Below are positions 42,772-49,408 of a DNA stretch of 49,408 bases, piece after piece. A model generated the notes under the pieces. The model was given only the letters and a program-made list of their open reading frames with translations, was not told the origin of the DNA and did no database searches. A program made the translations under genes and the position numbers. The DNA is taken from the NCBI GenBank assembly GCA_945872795.1, contig CAMCAZ010000022.1:1-49408 (forward strand). Reading direction: 5' to 3'. Source of the DNA: Chryseobacterium gleum (GTDB lineage Bacteria; Bacteroidota; Bacteroidia; Flavobacteriales_F; PHOS-HE28). Position 1 is the stretch's first letter, and each line of letters opens with the position of its first letter.

Positions 42772-42855
42772 ACCGAAGTGGCGGAATTGGTAGACGCGCA
42801 CGTTTCAGGGGCGTGTAACCGAAAGGTTGTGCGGGTTCGAGTCCCGCCTTCGGTA
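42772..42855 (+). tRNA. tRNA-Leu (anticodon CAG)
   Basis: A class II tRNA of 84 nt. The acceptor stem is ACCGAAG/CTTCGGT with discriminator A and no encoded CCA. The anticodon stem CACGT/GCGTG (one T-G pair) holds the loop TTCAGGG, giving anticodon CAG at 42806-42808. The long variable arm is TAACC-GAAA-GGTTG and the T arm is GCGGGTTCGAGTCCCGC. It reads CUG. A terminator follows within 5 nt. Confidence 0.97.
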
Positions 42856-42859
42856 CTCA

Positions 42860-42888
42860 GAGGCGGTCCCCCTAGGACCGCCTCTTTT
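42860..42888 (+). terminator. terminator of tRNA-Leu
   Basis: GAGGCGGTCC (42860-42869) and GGACCGCCTC (42875-42884) form a perfect 10-bp stem, followed by TTTT. Confidence 0.93.
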
Positions 42889-42928
42889 ACTTCCTGCCTG
42901 TGGGGTCCTCAGGGCTCCGGGCGGTCAA

Positions 42929-42936
42929 TAGCTTTG
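42929..42936 (+). promoter_or_regulatory. -7 box for the small membrane protein gene
   Basis: TAGCTTTG matches TAnnTTTG perfectly and lies 11 nt before the ATG at 42948. It lies inside the longer open frame, which argues against the 42900 start. Confidence 0.65.
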
Positions 42937-42947
42937 TGATCGGGGCG

Positions 42948-43523
42948 ATGGGTGAGACACGCTACAGGACACGGCGACAAAGGCACAACACGCTCATGGT
43001 GGTGTGGATGTCCCCCTTTGCCATTCTTATCGGTCTCATCGTCGCTGCATCCACCGGTCGTTTCGCCATGCTGATCACACTGCTTTCCCTGTTGGTGATC
43101 GGGCTCGGGGTGGCGCTATACCGCGATTTGAGCGGTCGCAGCACCTACCGCATCGATGGGGTGGAACTCTGCCTTATCAGACGCTCGGAACGGCTGGATA
43201 TCCCCCTCAGCCAGATCGCCGATGCCAGCCTGATCGACCGTGCCGGGGCCCGGGAATACATTCACCAACGTTCACTGATACACACCAAGGGATGGCGTGA
43301 ACTGCGGCGCAGGGGGAAAGCTTTCACGCGGTTCTGCACCGTGGACATCGGGTTGACCAGTTATACCCTGGGGGTCGGTCGCAACGTGATCGACCGTCTG
43401 CCCAATGCCAAGCATGACCTGGTATTGTTGCGTCTGCGCAATGGAGATGACCTGCTGCTTTCACCGCAGTACAACCAGGACCTGGTGGATTCCCTGAGCC
43501 GCAGGCTGAGCGAGCGGCACTAG
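42948..43523 (+). CDS. small membrane protein with a possible PH-like domain (191 aa)
   Basis: Two adjacent hydrophobic helices (about 16-34 and 38-57, around MSPFAILIGLIVAAS and MLITLLSLLVIGLGVAL) follow a basic N-terminus, then a soluble region with YRIDGVELCLIRRSERLDIPLSQIADASLID. The arrangement of two helices plus a beta-rich domain suggests a bacterial PH-like domain protein, but I am not certain. The ATG at 42948 is chosen over 42900 because a perfect -7 box lies just before it and the first 16 residues add nothing recognisable. Its end overlaps the end of the convergent M23 gene by 4 nt. Function unknown. Confidence 0.7.
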   Translation: MGETRYRTRRQRHNTLMVVWMSPFAILIGLIVAASTGRFAMLITLLSLLVIGLGVALYRDLSGRSTYRIDGVELCLIRRSERLDIPLSQIADASLIDRAGAREYIHQRSLIHTKGWRELRRRGKAFTRFCTVDIGLTSYTLGVGRNVIDRLPNAKHDLVLLRLRNGDDLLLSPQYNQDLVDSLSRRLSERH

Positions 43524-44449
43524 TTGTACCGGATACGCTTGCCCAGCTGAAGTACGCTGGTCTGGCGCATGCCGTTCATTTTGCACAGTGTGTTCACAGA
43601 GGTCCCATAGCGCCGCGCGATGGCCGAGAGGGTGTCACCCCGGCGGACCGTATGGTATTTGCGTGCGCTTGCAGCGGCCTTGGCGGCGGCAATGCTGGCG
43701 AATGTTCCTTTGTGGATGTCGAAGGTGTGCGCTTTCAACTGGCCGCGTTCCACATCGAATACGAGCGAAGGGTCGATGGGCTGGTCGAGAAAACGGACCT
43801 CGAAGTGCAGGTGGCTGCCATAGCTCCGGCCCGTGTTACCACCCAGACCGAGGAGGTCGCCCGCCTCCACGTGCTGACCGGGCACCACGTTGCGGGCGCT
43901 CAGGTGGGCGTACAAGGTCTCCAGGCCGTTGAAATGGCGCACCACCACCACATTGCCGAAGGTGCTATTGTACTTCGAGATGCGCACCATGCCTGCGAAA
44001 GCGCTCTTTACGGGGTCGCCGGTCTGCAGCTTGAGGTCCAGTCCATAGTGCATGCGTCCTTTCCGCGGACCGAAACCGGAGGTCACGTGACCTTCACAGG
44101 GCATGGCGTGATCACATTCCGCATGACCCAGGACGAGACGCAGGGTGTCATGATGGATGGCATCGGGACGGCCGCCGAGGAAGATCGCGTCCGTGTTCCA
44201 GTCGCAATACATGTCGTAGCTCGGGATGAACGATAGCGAGTCGTTCACATCCCAGTTCATCCCCGCTGCATGTGCCGCGCGTTCGATCTCCGTGGTGGCT
44301 TCCTCGGAGGTTTCGGCACCCACGAGCTCCTCGAAGAGGTCTGCACCTTCAGGACCACCATAGGAGGAGGTGTCGGACTGGGCAGCGGAGCTCAGGGCCA
44401 GCACAACAGTGCAAACAGCTGCAATGATGGGGCGTGGCAGGGCGTTCAT
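43520..44449 (-). CDS. exported M23 endopeptidase with C-terminal LysM
   Basis: A 309-residue cell-wall hydrolase. The signal peptide MNALPRPIIAAVCTVVLALSSAAQ begins at the ATG at 44449; a longer start at 44485 is unlikely because the -7 box would lie inside it. The M23 (lysostaphin-like) zinc site is visible as HYGLDL and SHLHFEVR, with the middle of the fold GMVRISKYNSTFGNVVVVRH. The C-terminus has one LysM domain, YHTVRRGDTLSAIARRYGTSVNTLCKMNG, for peptidoglycan binding. Having LysM after M23 rather than before is less common but known. It probably cleaves peptidoglycan cross-bridges in the periplasm. It is divergent from the transglutaminase-like gene. Confidence 0.93.
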   Translation of the reverse strand: MNALPRPIIAAVCTVVLALSSAAQSDTSSYGGPEGADLFEELVGAETSEEATTEIERAAHAAGMNWDVNDSLSFIPSYDMYCDWNTDAIFLGGRPDAIHHDTLRLVLGHAECDHAMPCEGHVTSGFGPRKGRMHYGLDLKLQTGDPVKSAFAGMVRISKYNSTFGNVVVVRHFNGLETLYAHLSARNVVPGQHVEAGDLLGLGGNTGRSYGSHLHFEVRFLDQPIDPSLVFDVERGQLKAHTFDIHKGTFASIAAAKAAASARKYHTVRRGDTLSAIARRYGTSVNTLCKMNGMRQTSVLQLGKRIRYN

Positions 44450-44455
44450 GGGCGG

Positions 44456-44463
44456 CAAAACTA
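44456..44463 (-). promoter_or_regulatory. -7 box for the M23/LysM gene
   Basis: On the minus strand TAGTTTTG is a perfect TAnnTTTG box, ending 6 nt before the ATG at 44449. This fixes the start and implies a near-leaderless mRNA. Confidence 0.65.
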
Positions 44464-44582
44464 TTCGCGACACCGGACGGTGCAAGTTTGCACGGCCCCG
44501 TTCTGTCCACGGAGGTCCGTGCGAAGTGTGGATAACCCCTGGAACCCTTGCCTGACAAGGCGTTCAGCGGGGTTGTCCGGTC

Positions 44583-44600
44583 CGTTAAACTGTGTTAACG
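44583..44600. promoter_or_regulatory. short dyad in the divergent promoter region
   Basis: CGTTAA (44583-44588) and TTAACG (44595-44600) form an inverted repeat between the divergent M23 and transglutaminase-like genes. It could be an operator, but it is short. Confidence 0.3.
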
Positions 44601-44698
44601 AAAGGACATCAGGGTGGGGTGTGATGAACCCTGGCACTTCCTTCGCGTATCACTGTGCAGGATGGCGGGGTCTTGTGCCCCGGAGCACCGGATCGACC

Positions 44699-45643
44699 AT
44701 GGAAGAGCGGAATGCGAAGTTGGCAGGGGATGGGCAGCGGGAGAACCCGTTCGCGCATCGCCTGGCTCACTTGGTGGTCGTCTACCTCACCGCCTTGTTG
44801 CTCGGGTTGCCCTTGTTCATCATCATCGATGCATTCGTACCGGAGATCGTCCTTCCTTTGGGTGAAGGTCTCCGGGTCGACCAACTGCTGGTCTTTGTGG
44901 CGGTGGTGGGCGCCTTTGTGGTGCTGGTGCGCCGCTTCCAGTATGTCATGTACGGTGCGCTGATGCTTGGTCTGCTGGTCATCTCCTTCACCACCATCAC
45001 CGGTCTCTATCCGGTGTCCACGGTGTACAACAGTTATGCACAGTTCCTGCGCGATCTTCGGGAGACCGCCTCGGGGGTGCCCATGGCCGCCGATCGCCTG
45101 AGGCCCTTTCATGATGCGGACAAGCTGAGGTCCTTGGTGGACGTGACCGATCCGGCTGTGCGCAAGGCATCTGTTCAGATGGCCACGGCCCACTTCACGG
45201 AGGTGTCGGTGATGGAGAGCGAGCACACGCTGGTGCAGGCCTTCTCCATTTTCAAGGAGATCAACACGAAATGGCGGTATGTGTCGGACGTCAAGGGGGG
45301 CGAGTATTTCGCCACTCCCGCTGAAAGCCTGGACCTGCTCGCCGGGGATTGTGATGACCATGCCCTATTGATGGCGGCCAGCATCAAGGCCATCGGGGGC
45401 GAGGTACGGCTGGTGCGCACCACGGGCCACGTGTATCCGGAGATGAAGGTGGGGGATGATGCCGCGTTGGAGCGGGCCGCGATCCTGATCCGCAAACAGT
45501 TGTTCACCCGTGAGGTGGGCGATGCCCCGCTCTATCACCACACCGACGCCGATGGCCAGCATTGGATCAACCTCGATTACACACGCAACTACCCCGGTGG
45601 TGAGCTGATGAACGAGGAGATCGTGGGGGTGCTGGAGCTCTGA
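44699..45643 (+). CDS. membrane-anchored transglutaminase-like protein
   Basis: A 314-residue protein from the ATG at 44699; the open frame upstream overlaps the divergent M23 gene and looks non-coding. Three hydrophobic segments (about 21-48, 61-78 and 85-102) are followed by a soluble domain with a transglutaminase-like triad: Cys218 in LAGDCDDHALLMAA, His244 in TTGHVYPEM and Asp293 in WINLDYTRNYPGG. Proteins of this kind are cysteine peptidases or amidases, or inactive scaffolds; the substrate is unknown. It lies between cell-envelope genes, 50 bp before olsF, but olsF has its own -7-like box. Confidence 0.8.
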   Translation: MEERNAKLAGDGQRENPFAHRLAHLVVVYLTALLLGLPLFIIIDAFVPEIVLPLGEGLRVDQLLVFVAVVGAFVVLVRRFQYVMYGALMLGLLVISFTTITGLYPVSTVYNSYAQFLRDLRETASGVPMAADRLRPFHDADKLRSLVDVTDPAVRKASVQMATAHFTEVSVMESEHTLVQAFSIFKEINTKWRYVSDVKGGEYFATPAESLDLLAGDCDDHALLMAASIKAIGGEVRLVRTTGHVYPEMKVGDDAALERAAILIRKQLFTREVGDAPLYHHTDADGQHWINLDYTRNYPGGELMNEEIVGVLEL

Positions 45644-45673
45644 AGCGTTCGCGCCGCGCATTCCGGAACGGGA

Positions 45674-45681
45674 TACCTTCG
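45674..45681 (+). promoter_or_regulatory. -7 box for olsF
   Basis: TACCTTCG fits the TAnnTT(T/C)G form, 12 nt before the ATG at 45694. Confidence 0.5.
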
Positions 45682-45693
45682 CCGAAGGCAGCG

Positions 45694-47445
45694 ATGAAAA
45701 AATTGGTGGACCCGTCCGAATTGGCCAAGGCCAGTCACATGCGTCCGGGTGACCCGCGGATCTCCCTCCTGACCGAGGTGAGCGGGCTCAAACGCTTGGA
45801 ACGGTTCTACAATTCGGTGGAATCGCTGCACGACCTGGAGTTCGTCGCCGCCGTGTTCCGGAACCTGGAACTGGATATCGAGGTCTCTCAGAAAGACCTG
45901 GACAACATCCCGCGTGAAGGCGGACTGGCCTTCGTGGCCAACCATCCCTATGGTGCGATCGATGGCCTTGCGCTTGTGCACATCCTTGGCCATGTGCGTC
46001 CGGACCTTCGCGTGATGGCCAATTTCCTCTTGCAGCAACTGGAGCCGCTGAAGCACCGGTTCATCGGGGTCAATCCTTTTGAGCAACTGGGTTCGCTCAG
46101 TAGTTTCCAAGGCATGCGTCAGGCCTTGGGTCATGTATCCGAAGGCGGTGCACTGGCCGTGTTCCCGGCGGGGGAGGTGAGCAGCTTCCGCACGGAGCTT
46201 AAGGCGGTCGCGGACCCGCGTTGGAAGACCCCGGCGATCAAGCTGATCCAGCGCGCCAGCGTACCGGTGGTACCCATCTGGTTCGATGGTGCGAACAGCC
46301 TGGTGTTCCAGATGCTGGGGATGATCCACCCGAACCTGCGCACCATCGCATTGCCCAACGAGATGCTGCGGATGCGTGGCCGCTCTGTGCGGATGCGCAT
46401 CGGGAAGCCGATACCCGTGAAGGACATCGCCGGGTTCAACAGTGCCGATCAATTGGCGCGTTTCCTGCGCGCACGCACCTATGCCCTGGGCAGTGGCCTG
46501 CAGGTGAAGCGCGAGTTCTTCACACCATTGCGCTTTCCGCGCCGGCCCAAGGAGTTGGTGGAGCCTCAGGAGATCCCGCAACTGGAGCGCGAGATCGCCT
46601 CCATCGCGGACCTGCGCATCAACCAGCAGGCCGAGTTCGACCTCTATCTCGCCGGCAGTCACCGCATACCGCACATTCTGCGCGAGATCGGTCGGCTGCG
46701 TGAGGAGACCTTCCGTGCCGTGGGCGAGGGGACCAACAAGCCCATCGACCTGGACGAGTTCGACCTGTACTATGATCATCTCTTCCTCTGGGACCGCGAG
46801 AAACGTTGCCTGGTGGGGGCCTACCGTATCGGTGACGGGAAACGGATCATGTCGCGTTATGGCAAACGCGGGTTCTACACCCACACGCTGTTCCGCATGG
46901 ACCGCCACATGGAGAAGGTGCTGCGCAAGAGCTTCGAGCTCGGCCGCTCGTTCATCGCCATGGAGTACCAACGCCAGCGACTGCCGCTGTACATGCTCTG
47001 GCGGGGATTGCTGCTCCACATCACAGCCCACCCGGACCATCAATACCTGATCGGCCCGGTGAGCATCAGCGGCACCTACAGCCGGTTCTCGCGGGCGTTG
47101 ATCATGGAATTCGCCCAGCAGCATCACTATGATCCGGAGATGGCTGCGCATGTGACCCCCCGGAACCGGTTCAAGGTGAAGGCGGAGAAGGCGGATAGTG
47201 AGACCCTGGTGCAGGCGGCCACCGCCGACCTGAAGCGGATGGACCGACTGATCGCGGAAGTGGATCCCAAGGAGACAGCGATGCCGGTGCTCTTGAAGAA
47301 GTATCTACTGCTCAACGCGCGCATCATCGGCTTCAACCGTGACCCGCGTTTCAATGATGCCTTGGACGGACTGATGGTGCTGGACCTCACCAAATTGCCC
47401 GAGCGCACGGTGGAGGACCTGCGCAAAGGCATGTCTGAGGTCTGA
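45694..47445 (+). CDS. olsF: bifunctional aminolipid acyltransferase, OlsF-type
   Basis: A 583-residue fusion of two acyltransferases. The N-terminal half is PlsC/OlsA-like, with the NHPYGAIDG motif (His84, Asp90), a GVNPFEQLG segment, FPAGEVSSF and the VPVVPIWFDG strand. The C-terminal half, from about residue 320, is OlsB/GNAT-like with IASIADLRINQQAEFDLYLAGSHRIP, FDLYYDHLFLWDREKRCLVGAYRI and LIGPVSISGTYS. This is the layout of OlsF of Serratia and Flavobacterium johnsoniae, where the C-terminal part N-acylates an amino acid and the N-terminal part adds the second, O-linked acyl chain. Ornithine is the likely headgroup, but glycine or other aminolipids are also made in this phylum, so the product is uncertain. 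The gene ends one base before a MITE-like element. Confidence 0.88.
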   Translation: MKKLVDPSELAKASHMRPGDPRISLLTEVSGLKRLERFYNSVESLHDLEFVAAVFRNLELDIEVSQKDLDNIPREGGLAFVANHPYGAIDGLALVHILGHVRPDLRVMANFLLQQLEPLKHRFIGVNPFEQLGSLSSFQGMRQALGHVSEGGALAVFPAGEVSSFRTELKAVADPRWKTPAIKLIQRASVPVVPIWFDGANSLVFQMLGMIHPNLRTIALPNEMLRMRGRSVRMRIGKPIPVKDIAGFNSADQLARFLRARTYALGSGLQVKREFFTPLRFPRRPKELVEPQEIPQLEREIASIADLRINQQAEFDLYLAGSHRIPHILREIGRLREETFRAVGEGTNKPIDLDEFDLYYDHLFLWDREKRCLVGAYRIGDGKRIMSRYGKRGFYTHTLFRMDRHMEKVLRKSFELGRSFIAMEYQRQRLPLYMLWRGLLLHITAHPDHQYLIGPVSISGTYSRFSRALIMEFAQQHHYDPEMAAHVTPRNRFKVKAEKADSETLVQAATADLKRMDRLIAEVDPKETAMPVLLKKYLLLNARIIGFNRDPRFNDALDGLMVLDLTKLPERTVEDLRKGMSEV

Positions 47446-47446
47446 G

Positions 47447-47614
47447 CTAGTGTCGCAATCCGTAAGTTCCTTCACCATCTCCGCCCCTCTTTCACCTTCC
47501 TGCCGCGTTGGAACATTTCGTCGTAGCGCCCGCTACGCCGTACATGTTCCGCCTTGCATGAAGACGAAATAGTGGCAGACCTTCAGTGAAGCAACTTACG
47601 GGTTGCGACACTAG
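47447..47614. mobile_element. MITE-like inverted-repeat element
   Basis: Terminal inverted repeats of 29 bp with two mismatches lie at 47447-47475 and 47586-47614; both ends begin CTAGTGTCGCAA. The first four bases CTAG are palindromic and could be a target duplication. An inner hairpin is built from GGAACAT/ATGTTCC (47510-47516 and 47544-47550) and CGTAGCG/CGCTACG (47522-47528 and 47531-47537). There is no open frame of useful size. It fills the whole gap between two convergent genes and its right end supplies the TAG stop codon of the phosphoesterase gene (47611-47613). Confidence 0.85.
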
Positions 47615-48405
47615 GCGTACTCCAGTTCCTTCGCCACGCTGGATACGGTAGGCTTTGCCACCGCAGCCCGGCTCGGTTCATGGAAGTACAGGCTCCACTG
47701 CCCGTCCACATACTCCAGCGCGCTCATGTGCTCGATCCAGTCACCGGAGTTCATATAGTTCACCGAACCCTTGGCGGTGGTGATACGCCGGATCTGTGGT
47801 TGGTGGATGTGGCCACAGACCACGTGCTGGAACCCTTCGTGGACGGCGATGCTGGCGGCGGTCTCCTCGAAGTCGCCGATGTAGGCCACGGCGCGCTTCA
47901 CGCTGTTCTTGACCCGCTTGCTGAAGCTCATCCGGGGTTTGCCCAGAGCTGACAGCACATGGTTCACCACCGTGTTTATCCGGATCAGGAGGTCGTACCC
48001 GAATCCACCCAACTTGGCGAGCCATTTCGCATGTTTCATGCTCGCGTCGAAGATGTCGCCGTGGAAGAACCAGTAGCGCTCGCCCCCGATGCTCAGTGAC
48101 AGGCGGTCGAGCAGTTGCAGCTGACCCAATGAGGCCGGGCTGTAGCGCCGAAGGGCCTCGTCATGGTTACCGGTGATGTAATAGACGGGGATCTTGCCGG
48201 CCATCTTCAGCAGTCGCTTCAATACCTGCATATGGCTTTTGGGGAAGTAGCTCTTCTTGAACTGCCAGATGTCGATGATGTCCCCGTTCAGGACGACCAT
48301 GCGCGGCTTCACTGTGCGGAGGTAGGCGGTGAGCTCCTTTGCACGGCAGCCATAGGTGCCCAAGTGAAGGTCGGAGAGGACCAGGATGTCAATGGGGCGT
48401 TTCAT
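47611..48405 (-). CDS. LpxH-like calcineurin-type phosphoesterase
   Basis: A 264-residue metallophosphoesterase resembling UDP-2,3-diacylglucosamine diphosphatase-type proteins. All metal motifs are present: SDLHLG, NGDIIDIWQ, GNHDE, HGDIFD and CGHIHQP. The ATG at 48405 gives the natural N-terminus MKRPIDILVLSDLHLG; the longer frame upstream is unsupported. In the LpxH reaction, UMP is removed from UDP-2,3-diacylglucosamine to give lipid X for lipid A. No other lpx gene is nearby, and Bacteroidota often carry several LpxH-like paralogues, so the exact substrate is not settled. The last codons run into the MITE-like element, which provides the stop. Confidence 0.85.
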   Translation of the reverse strand: MKRPIDILVLSDLHLGTYGCRAKELTAYLRTVKPRMVVLNGDIIDIWQFKKSYFPKSHMQVLKRLLKMAGKIPVYYITGNHDEALRRYSPASLGQLQLLDRLSLSIGGERYWFFHGDIFDASMKHAKWLAKLGGFGYDLLIRINTVVNHVLSALGKPRMSFSKRVKNSVKRAVAYIGDFEETAASIAVHEGFQHVVCGHIHQPQIRRITTAKGSVNYMNSGDWIEHMSALEYVDGQWSLYFHEPSRAAVAKPTVSSVAKELEYA

Positions 48406-48524
48406 GGCGTTGTTCCGCATGCGTTGGGTGTGCACATGCAAAGCTCCGTTCGGTGTGTTGGCGGGCCGTGAATACCACGTTAAGCCGATCGTCACTGTGA
48501 ACAGGGCCTGTTGGCGAATGCCCC

Positions 48525-48532
48525 CACCTTTG
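48525..48532 (+). promoter_or_regulatory. -7 box for the CoA-binding protein gene
   Basis: CACCTTTG differs by one base from TAnnTTTG and ends 4 nt before the ATG at 48537. Confidence 0.45.
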
Positions 48533-48536
48533 CATC

Positions 48537-48902
48537 ATGGAACAGGGACTTCATGTGGTGCTGGGTGCCAGCCCACGGCCGGAGCGTTATGCGAACATGG
48601 CGGTGAAGCGCCTTCGTCGCGCAGGCATAGCGCTTTGGGCTGTGGGGCTCAGGCCCGGATGGATCGATGACACGCCCATCCATACGTCACTGCCCGAAGA
48701 CCGGCAGGTACACACCGTGACCCTTTATGTGGGTCCAGCCGGGCTGGAGTCGTGGATGGACCGCCTGCTCGCCCTGGAACCGCGCCGGATCATCTTCAAT
48801 CCCGGTACCGAGCATCCTGCATTTGCAGCCCGTGCCTCTGCCTCGGGGATGGAGGTGGTGGAGGGCTGCACCTTGGTCATGCTTTCCGCAGGCACTTACT
48901 GA
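48537..48902 (+). CDS. CoA-binding domain protein (YccU-like)
   Basis: A 121-residue single-domain protein with a Rossmann-like CoA-binding fold. Visible motifs are VLGASPRPERYANMAVKRL near the N-terminus (nucleotide-binding loop), RRIIFNPGTEHP and the C-terminal GMEVVEGCTLVML, a hallmark of this family. The length is typical. Members bind CoA or acyl-CoA in vitro or by similarity to succinyl-CoA synthetase, but their role is unknown. It is divergent from the LpxH-like gene, with a leaderless-type promoter, and is followed by a strong bidirectional hairpin. Confidence 0.9.
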   Translation: MEQGLHVVLGASPRPERYANMAVKRLRRAGIALWAVGLRPGWIDDTPIHTSLPEDRQVHTVTLYVGPAGLESWMDRLLALEPRRIIFNPGTEHPAFAARASASGMEVVEGCTLVMLSAGTY

Positions 48903-48912
48903 AGGGGCGAAA

Positions 48913-48951
48913 AACAGGAAGCCCCCGCCTGGTCGGCGGGGGCTTCCTGTT
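48913..48951. terminator. bidirectional terminator between convergent genes
   Basis: AACAGGAAGCCCCCGCC and GGCGGGGGCTTCCTGTT form a perfect 17-bp stem with loop TGGTC. A-rich sequence on the left gives a T-run for the minus-strand transcript. Confidence 0.93.
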
Positions 48952-48966
48952 CAATGGTGTCCCGGA

Positions 48967-49408
48967 CTATTGTCCGACGATCAGTTTCGTCACACTGCTG
49001 CCGGCGCTGTTCGCTGCGCGCAGCAGGTACATGCCATCGCTGAGCCCAAGGCCACGCCCGCTGAGCTCGATCAGCGCACCGCCGGTGGGCTGGTACACGT
49101 TCTGGTAGACCACTGCACCGCGGATGTCCGTGATGGTGATCTCCGTGCTGGACGCTTCCATGCCTGTCACCTGCAGGGTGAAGTGGTCATTGGTGGGGTT
49201 CGGATAGAGGTTCATGAACACCACATTGCCGTTCAGGTCGATGATCCCCACCGGAGTCCCGAAGTTGATGTCGTCAATGAAGAAGTTGTTCGAGAACTCG
49301 CTGCTGATGAAACGGAAGCGGAAGCGATTGTTCGGGCCCAGCGTCGAGTTCGGCAGGCTGACGGATTTCAGGCTCCATGCCGTGGGGGGCATCTGCGGGT
49401 TGTTCCCG
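48967..49408 (-). CDS. T9SS cargo protein with type A sorting domain, C-terminal part
   Basis: The frame is open to the right edge, so only the last 147 or so residues are seen. The upstream part FRFRFISSEFSNNFFIDDINFG is the end of a jelly-roll domain that in this phylum often follows a protease domain (for example M43), but the catalytic part is outside the window. The end is a classic type A sorting domain: LYPNPTNDHFTLQV, then ITITDIRGAVVYQ and DGMYLLRA...VTKLIVGQ. It therefore differs clearly from the four central paralogues, which lack YPNP. The protein should be exported by T9SS and processed at this domain. Confidence 0.88.
   Translation of the reverse strand, partial: GNNPQMPPTAWSLKSVSLPNSTLGPNNRFRFRFISSEFSNNFFIDDINFGTPVGIIDLNGNVVFMNLYPNPTNDHFTLQVTGMEASSTEITITDIRGAVVYQNVYQPTGGALIELSGRGLGLSDGMYLLRAANSAGSSVTKLIVGQ

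Noticed and set aside
44270-44698. Longer start for the transglutaminase-like protein
   Set aside because: It would overlap the divergent M23 gene and its promoter; the extra residues show no pattern.

Overview
The window is chromosomal DNA from a high-GC member of the Bacteroidota, most likely a Flavobacteriales-type environmental lineage. The placement is an inference. It rests on a gene order common in that phylum (DoxX-type membrane protein, tpiA, prmA), on proteins with type IX secretion (T9SS) style C-termini, on SprB-like, PKD, GEVED-like and P-type domains, on an OlsF-type aminolipid acyltransferase, on start codons without Shine-Dalgarno sequences, and on promoters matching the phylum's TAnnTTTG -7 box. 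No rRNA, plasmid origin, prophage, CRISPR array or intact transposase was seen.

Left block (1-14539, all +): the end of a DoxX-family protein, then tpiA, prmA, a 1.5-kaa exported protein of unknown function, plsY, and a 2.3-kaa exported TPR/PD40/coiled-coil/SPOR-like protein. They are tightly packed, and several neighbours overlap or nearly touch. A degenerate tandem array of REP-like palindromes follows, then clpS overlapping an M48 metallopeptidase lipoprotein, a YdcF-like DUF218 protein, and tRNA-Arg(ACG) with a strong terminator. The tail of that tRNA plus its terminator is duplicated 110 bp downstream.

Central block (17662-36110, all +): four paralogous secreted proteins in tandem, two giants (2555 and 2033 aa) and two minis (512 and 556 aa). 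All four share one C-terminal module: a beta-rich segment, SprB-like repeat(s), a PKD domain and an unusual sorting-type C-terminus ending in R/K-x-P-[LV]-x-[RH]. The giants add different adhesive or protease-associated domains in front; the minis are essentially signal peptide plus module. The spacers hold a 54-nt in-frame scrap of an HD-hydrolase gene, whose intact homologue lies after the fourth paralogue, and a large nested inverted-repeat element built from a GACCCCGGAGGGGTC palindrome.

Right block (36231-49408): a small lipoprotein, an HD hydrolase and a DPP III (M49) lipoprotein on +; an MBOAT/SGNH O-acyltransferase pair on -; two copies of a 93-nt repeat with a GC hairpin just upstream of tRNA-Leu(CAG); a small membrane protein with a possible PH-like domain; a LysM/M23 endopeptidase (-); a membrane-anchored transglutaminase-like protein; olsF; a MITE-like inverted-repeat element that supplies the stop codon of the neighbouring LpxH-like phosphoesterase; a CoA-binding protein; and the C-terminal end of another T9SS cargo with a canonical type A sorting domain.

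Taken together, the window combines central metabolism and translation housekeeping with an envelope and surface programme: phospholipid (plsY) and aminolipid (olsF) synthesis, O-acylation, cell-wall hydrolysis, envelope proteolysis and T9SS-exported adhesins. The most interesting part is the four-member adhesin family with its mini paralogues and the repeat-rich DNA between them.
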